From NCBI GenBank assembly GCA_934553285.1, contig CAKTFD010000091.1:1-9072 (forward strand): 9,072 nucleotides of DNA. Direction: 5' to 3'. Positions within the stretch are counted from its first letter, which is position 1, and each line of letters opens with the position of its first letter. A program made the translations under genes and the position numbers. The DNA is from an uncultured Faecalibacterium sp. GTDB lineage: Bacteria > Bacillota > Clostridia > Oscillospirales > Ruminococcaceae. Positions 6,983-9,072 of the stretch are shown in pieces. A model generated the notes under the pieces. That model was not told where the DNA came from. It saw only the letters and a list, made by a program, of their open reading frames with translations, and did not search any database.

Positions 6983-8065
6983 ATGCAGAAATTGTCGCAA
7001 ACGGAAGAACTGGCGCGCAGCCTTGCTGCAAAGGCGCGGCATCATGTCCTTACCCCGGAGCAGATCAGCCGTGCCATGGAGGAAGCGGACTACGATGTTG
7101 CCCAGCTGGAAGAGCTTTACGCTGCACTGGAACGGCGCGGCGTCCGCCTGGCGGAGGAACCCCCGGCCGACCTGCCTGTGCTGGATGATGCCCAGATCGG
7201 CAGGCTGGAACACGAGCTTTCCTCCGAGGGGGTGGCGCTGGATGACCCGGTCAAGACCTATTTAAAGGAGATAGGCCGGGTGCCGCTGCTCAACACCCAG
7301 CAGGAGGTGGAGCTGGCAAAGGCTGCACAGGCCGGGGACGCGGATGCCCGCCGCGCTTTGAGCGAGGCGAACCTGCGGCTGGTGGTATCGGTGGCCAAAC
7401 GCTACGCCGGGCGGGGTCTGCCGTTCCTGGACCTGATCCAGGAGGGGAACCTTGGCCTGATGAAGGCTGCAGAAAAGTTTGAGCCGGAGCGCGGGTTCAA
7501 GTTCTCCACCTACGCCACCTGGTGGATCCGCCAGTCCATCACCCGGGCTATTGCAGATCAGGGGCGCACCATCCGCATTCCGGTGCATCTGGTGGAGAGC
7601 ATCAACCGGGTCAAGAAAACGGCGGGCGACCTGCTGCATAAAAATGGCCGGGAACCCACGGCCGAGGAGATCGCCGCGGCGCTGGATATGGAACCCGACC
7701 GCGTGCGGGAACTGCTGCAGCTGGCGCAGGAACCCATCAGCCTGGAAACACCGGTAGGGGAGGAAGAGGATGCCCACCTGGAGGATTTTATCCAGGACGA
7801 AGAAGCCGGTGTCCCGGTGGACGAGGCGGGGCGGCAGCTGCTGCGGCGGGAACTGCTGCATGTGCTCAAAAGCCTTACCCCCCGTGAGGAGCGGGTCATC
7901 ACCCTGCGTTTTGGCTTGGAGGATGGCCGTGCCCGCACGCTGGAGGAACTGGGGAAGGAGTTTAACGTGACCCGGGAGCGGGTGCGCCAGATCGAGGCAA
8001 AAGCGCTGCGTAAGCTGCGCCATCCCAGCCGTGCCAAACTGCTGCGGGATTATCTGGACGAGTGA
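6983..8065 (+). CDS. rpoD: RNA polymerase primary sigma factor (sigma-70/sigma-A)
   Basis: A 360-residue group 1 sigma factor, close to B. subtilis SigA in size and lacking the long non-conserved insert of E. coli RpoD. Region 1.1 spans about 1-80. Region 1.2 begins at DDPVKTYLKEIGRVPLL (about 87-103). Region 2 spans about 127-200, with LIQEGNLGLMKAAEKFEPER at 151-170 and YATWWIRQSITRAIADQ at 177-193. W180, W181, Q184 and T187 correspond to the residues that melt and read the -10 box. Region 3 covers about 201-285. Region 4 has the helix-turn-helix LEELGKEFNVTRERVRQIEA at 320-339, with R331, E332 and R335 placed for -35 contact. AAGGAG at 6969-6974 lies eight bases before ATG. The gene follows dgt and dnaG and ends the operon. 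L94 is the only in-frame TTA in the recognised genes of the window. Confidence 0.97.
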   Translation: MQKLSQTEELARSLAAKARHHVLTPEQISRAMEEADYDVAQLEELYAALERRGVRLAEEPPADLPVLDDAQIGRLEHELSSEGVALDDPVKTYLKEIGRVPLLNTQQEVELAKAAQAGDADARRALSEANLRLVVSVAKRYAGRGLPFLDLIQEGNLGLMKAAEKFEPERGFKFSTYATWWIRQSITRAIADQGRTIRIPVHLVESINRVKKTAGDLLHKNGREPTAEEIAAALDMEPDRVRELLQLAQEPISLETPVGEEEDAHLEDFIQDEEAGVPVDEAGRQLLRRELLHVLKSLTPREERVITLRFGLEDGRARTLEELGKEFNVTRERVRQIEAKALRKLRHPSRAKLLRDYLDE

Positions 8066-8097
8066 CCTTTTTGGAAAAAAGCATATGTCCTGCAGGC

Positions 8098-8132
8098 AAG
8101 CCATTGCACACAAACGGTGCGGTGGCTTTTTT
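8098..8132 (+). terminator. Rho-independent terminator of dgt-dnaG-rpoD
   Basis: The stem 8099-8109 (AGCCATTGCAC) pairs with 8117-8127 (GTGCGGTGGCT) over 11 positions, two of them G-U. The loop is 7 nt. Six T run through 8127-8132. A8098 can add one more pair with T8128. It starts 33 bp after the rpoD stop, so rpoB has to start from its own promoter. Confidence 0.88.
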
Positions 8133-8309
8133 ATGTGTCGGCACCGTGCTGCACAAGAGCAAAGATAGACAAATTGCACAAGGCGGTTATGAACAGGAAC
8201 GTGCAAAATAAAAAAATCAAGCCCTAAAATCACAAACAACTACACGGAACCGGGCGTACGAAAACAAACGGGAAAATAAATTTATTTCGGCCAAAATCCG
8301 AAAAATGGC
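8133..8309. other. AT-rich non-coding gap upstream of the rpoB promoter
   Basis: I see no gene here. It is clearly richer in A and T than its neighbours. It holds a perfect 14-bp palindrome, AAATAAATTTATTT, at 8274-8287, and an inverted repeat TTTCGG (8285-8290) with CCGAAA (8298-8303) directly upstream of the rpoB -35 box. TTGCAC (8174-8179) and GTGCAA (8201-8206) form a loose 6-bp inverted repeat. The last 30 bp may act as an UP-like element or hold a regulator site; this is inference. Confidence 0.5.
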
Positions 8310-8338
8310 TTGACAACAGGGGTTTTCCGGTGTATACT
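8310..8338 (+). promoter_or_regulatory. rpoB promoter (sigma-A type)
   Basis: A perfect -35 TTGACA at 8310-8315 and -10 TATACT at 8333-8338 are separated by exactly 17 bp. This is the best promoter in the window. AT-rich sequence lies just upstream. The expected start is near 8344-8346, about 190 nt before the rpoB ATG. Confidence 0.9.
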
Positions 8339-8344
8339 GCATTA

Positions 8345-8533
8345 GTATCACATAATGGACTAGTGCGCCAAAAAGGGAACTGCGATGGCTGCCGCTGGAG
8401 GGGCTACCCCGAAAAGTTTGTGCAAAATGCCGGAACGTTCCGCAGGACGCGGGTCGAATTATGTGTGTCTGCTCAAATTTGACCCGTGTATACGACGACC
8501 CGTAGAATATAAAAGTAAGGAGTGGTTGATTTT
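8345..8533 (+). promoter_or_regulatory. Structured 5' leader of rpoB
   Basis: This untranslated stretch of about 190 nt is rich in dyads. ACGCGGGTCGAATT at 8447-8460 pairs with AATTTGACCCGTGT at 8476-8489, giving 14 pairs (two G-U) and a 15-nt loop. CGGGTCG at 8450-8456 can instead pair with CGACCCG at 8496-8502, so the element GACCCGT occurs twice (8481-8487 and 8497-8503) as rival partners. CGGAACGTTCCG at 8431-8442 is a perfect 12-bp palindrome. GGGG (8400-8403) and CCCC (8407-8410) form a tight hairpin. No T-run follows the large stem, so it is not a classic attenuator. I recognise no known riboswitch, T-box or ribosomal-protein leader in it. Confidence 0.6.
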
Positions 8534-8537
8534 ATGA
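8385..8537 (+). CDS. Possible 50-codon leader ORF overlapping the rpoB start
   Basis: Within the rpoB leader, ATG 8385 opens a frame of 50 codons that ends at TGA 8535-8537. That stop overlaps the rpoB ATG (8534-8536) as ATGA, the usual form of translational coupling. A weak ribosome binding site, AAGGGA at 8373-8378, lies six bases upstream. The product would start MAAAGGATPKSLCKMPER and end EYKSKEWLIL, with three Cys and tandem CGA Arg codons (8493-8498). I recognise no family. The same bases also form the leader hairpins, so the open frame may be chance in GC-rich sequence. Codon use (CGA, ATA, TTA) is unlike the neighbouring genes, which argues against it. Confidence 0.25.
   Translation: MAAAGGATPKSLCKMPERSAGRGSNYVCLLKFDPCIRRPVEYKSKEWLIL
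8479..8508 (+). promoter_or_regulatory. Possible second rpoB promoter inside the leader
   Basis: TTGACC at 8479-8484 and TAGAAT at 8503-8508 are 18 bp apart, one mismatch from consensus in each box. Transcripts would start near 8515, just before the ribosome binding site AAGGAG (8517-8522), and would skip the structured leader. The boxes coincide with the 3' arm of the leader hairpin, so the match may be a by-product of that structure. Confidence 0.3.
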
Positions 8538-9072
8538 TGAAAGTCAAGCCCGTCAAGCTCGGCAAAACCGAGCGCATGAGCTTCTCCCACATCGACGAAG
8601 TCATCAGTATGCCGAACCTGATCGAGGTCCAGAAGAACTCTTATCAGTGGTTCCTGGACGAGGGCCTGAAAGAGGTCTTCCACGATATCGGCACCATTGA
8701 GGACTACACCGGCAATCTGGCACTGAGCTTTGTGGACTTCCGCCTGGATAAGGAGCCGAAGTACAGCATCAAGGAGTGCAAGGAACGTGATGTGACCTTT
8801 GCCGCCCCCCTGCGCGTCACCGCCCGTCTGCTGAACAAGGAGACCGGCGAGGTGAAGGACCAGGAGATCTTCATGGGCGACTTCCCCCTGATGACCGATG
8901 CAGGTACCTTTGTGATCAACGGTGCCGAGCGTGCCATCGTCAGCCAGCTGGTCCGTTCTCCCGGTGTGTTCTACGGCCATGCCAAGGATAAGGTCGGCAA
9001 CGACCTGTACAGCGCCACCATGAACCCCAACCGCGGTGCATGGCTGGAGTACGAGACCGATGCCGCCAACGT
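8534..9072 (+). CDS. rpoB: RNA polymerase beta subunit, N-terminal part (runs off window)
   Basis: The first 179 codons of rpoB; the full protein is over 1,100 residues in the family. ATG 8534 is followed directly by a second ATG at 8537. I prefer the first because AAGGAG at 8517-8522 is 11 bases away from it and 14 from the second. FSHIDEVISMPNLIEVQKNS (17-36) and YQWFLDEGL (37-45) are the typical beta N-terminus. IFMGDFPLMTDAGTFVINGA (112-131) and ERAIVSQLVRSPGVFY (132-147) belong to the beta1/protrusion region; V136 falls at the position of the N-terminal rifampicin-resistance site known from E. coli. Arg codons are all CGC or CGT, as expected for a highly expressed gene. The usual upstream neighbours rplJ and rplL are absent; rpoD lies 468 bp upstream. 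rpoC is expected next but is outside the window. Confidence 0.97.
   Translation, partial: MMKVKPVKLGKTERMSFSHIDEVISMPNLIEVQKNSYQWFLDEGLKEVFHDIGTIEDYTGNLALSFVDFRLDKEPKYSIKECKERDVTFAAPLRVTARLLNKETGEVKDQEIFMGDFPLMTDAGTFVINGAERAIVSQLVRSPGVFYGHAKDKVGNDLYSATMNPNRGAWLEYETDAAN

Noticed and set aside
5135..7213. 692-codon open frame on the - strand across dnaG and the start of rpoD
   Set aside because: Same codon-bias shadow, aligned to the sense codons. dnaG and rpoD are unambiguous on the + strand.
7262..8239. 325-codon - strand frame opposite rpoD
   Set aside because: Shadow of rpoD that ends exactly at its single TTA codon; it also reads through the terminator region.
8345..8533. rpoB leader as a ribosomal protein L10 leader or T-box
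   Set aside because: The CCGCAGG stretch loosely recalls L10 leaders, but I cannot find the rest of the motif, no rplJ follows, and there is no T-box sequence.
1..9072. Mobile element, prophage, CRISPR or defence system
   Set aside because: Every long coding frame on the + strand is a housekeeping or fermentation gene. I saw no direct-repeat array, terminal repeats, transposase or integrase motifs.

Overview
The window reads as ordinary chromosome from an anaerobic, butyrate-forming Clostridia-class bacterium of fairly high G+C. A Faecalibacterium-like member of the Oscillospiraceae/Ruminococcaceae is my best guess; this is inference from gene content, strong AGGAGG-type ribosome binding sites, and codon use, with no database search. 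All seven recognised genes lie on the + strand. I see no transposase, phage gene, CRISPR array, tRNA or rRNA.

Layout: (1) 16-3113, bcd-etfB-etfA, the butyryl-CoA dehydrogenase/electron-transfer flavoprotein module that reduces crotonyl-CoA in butyrate formation, closed by a UUCG-capped terminator at 3156-3189. (2) 3190-3988, an extended -10 promoter, a structured AT-rich leader, and a YigZ/IMPACT-family gene starting at GTG 3368. (3) 3989-8132, a macromolecular-synthesis-type operon: dgt-like HD phosphohydrolase, dnaG (primase) and rpoD (primary sigma factor), closed by a terminator at 8098-8132. (4) 8133-9072, an AT-rich gap, a near-consensus promoter (TTGACA-17-TATACT), a leader of about 190 nt with strong dyad symmetry, and the first 179 codons of rpoB, cut by the window edge.

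Functionally, block 1 is fermentative energy metabolism. Blocks 3 and 4 join nucleotide-pool control, replication priming, promoter recognition and the RNA polymerase beta subunit.

I found no convincing undescribed multi-gene system. The parts worth a second look are regulatory and lie between the genes: competing hairpins ahead of yigZ; a 7-bp inverted repeat overlapping the dgt -10 box; a hairpin touching the rpoD ribosome binding site; and the rpoB leader, which holds a 14-bp stem, an alternative pairing, a possible second promoter, and a 50-codon ORF whose TGA overlaps the rpoB ATG. All structures were paired by eye and no folding energies were computed.
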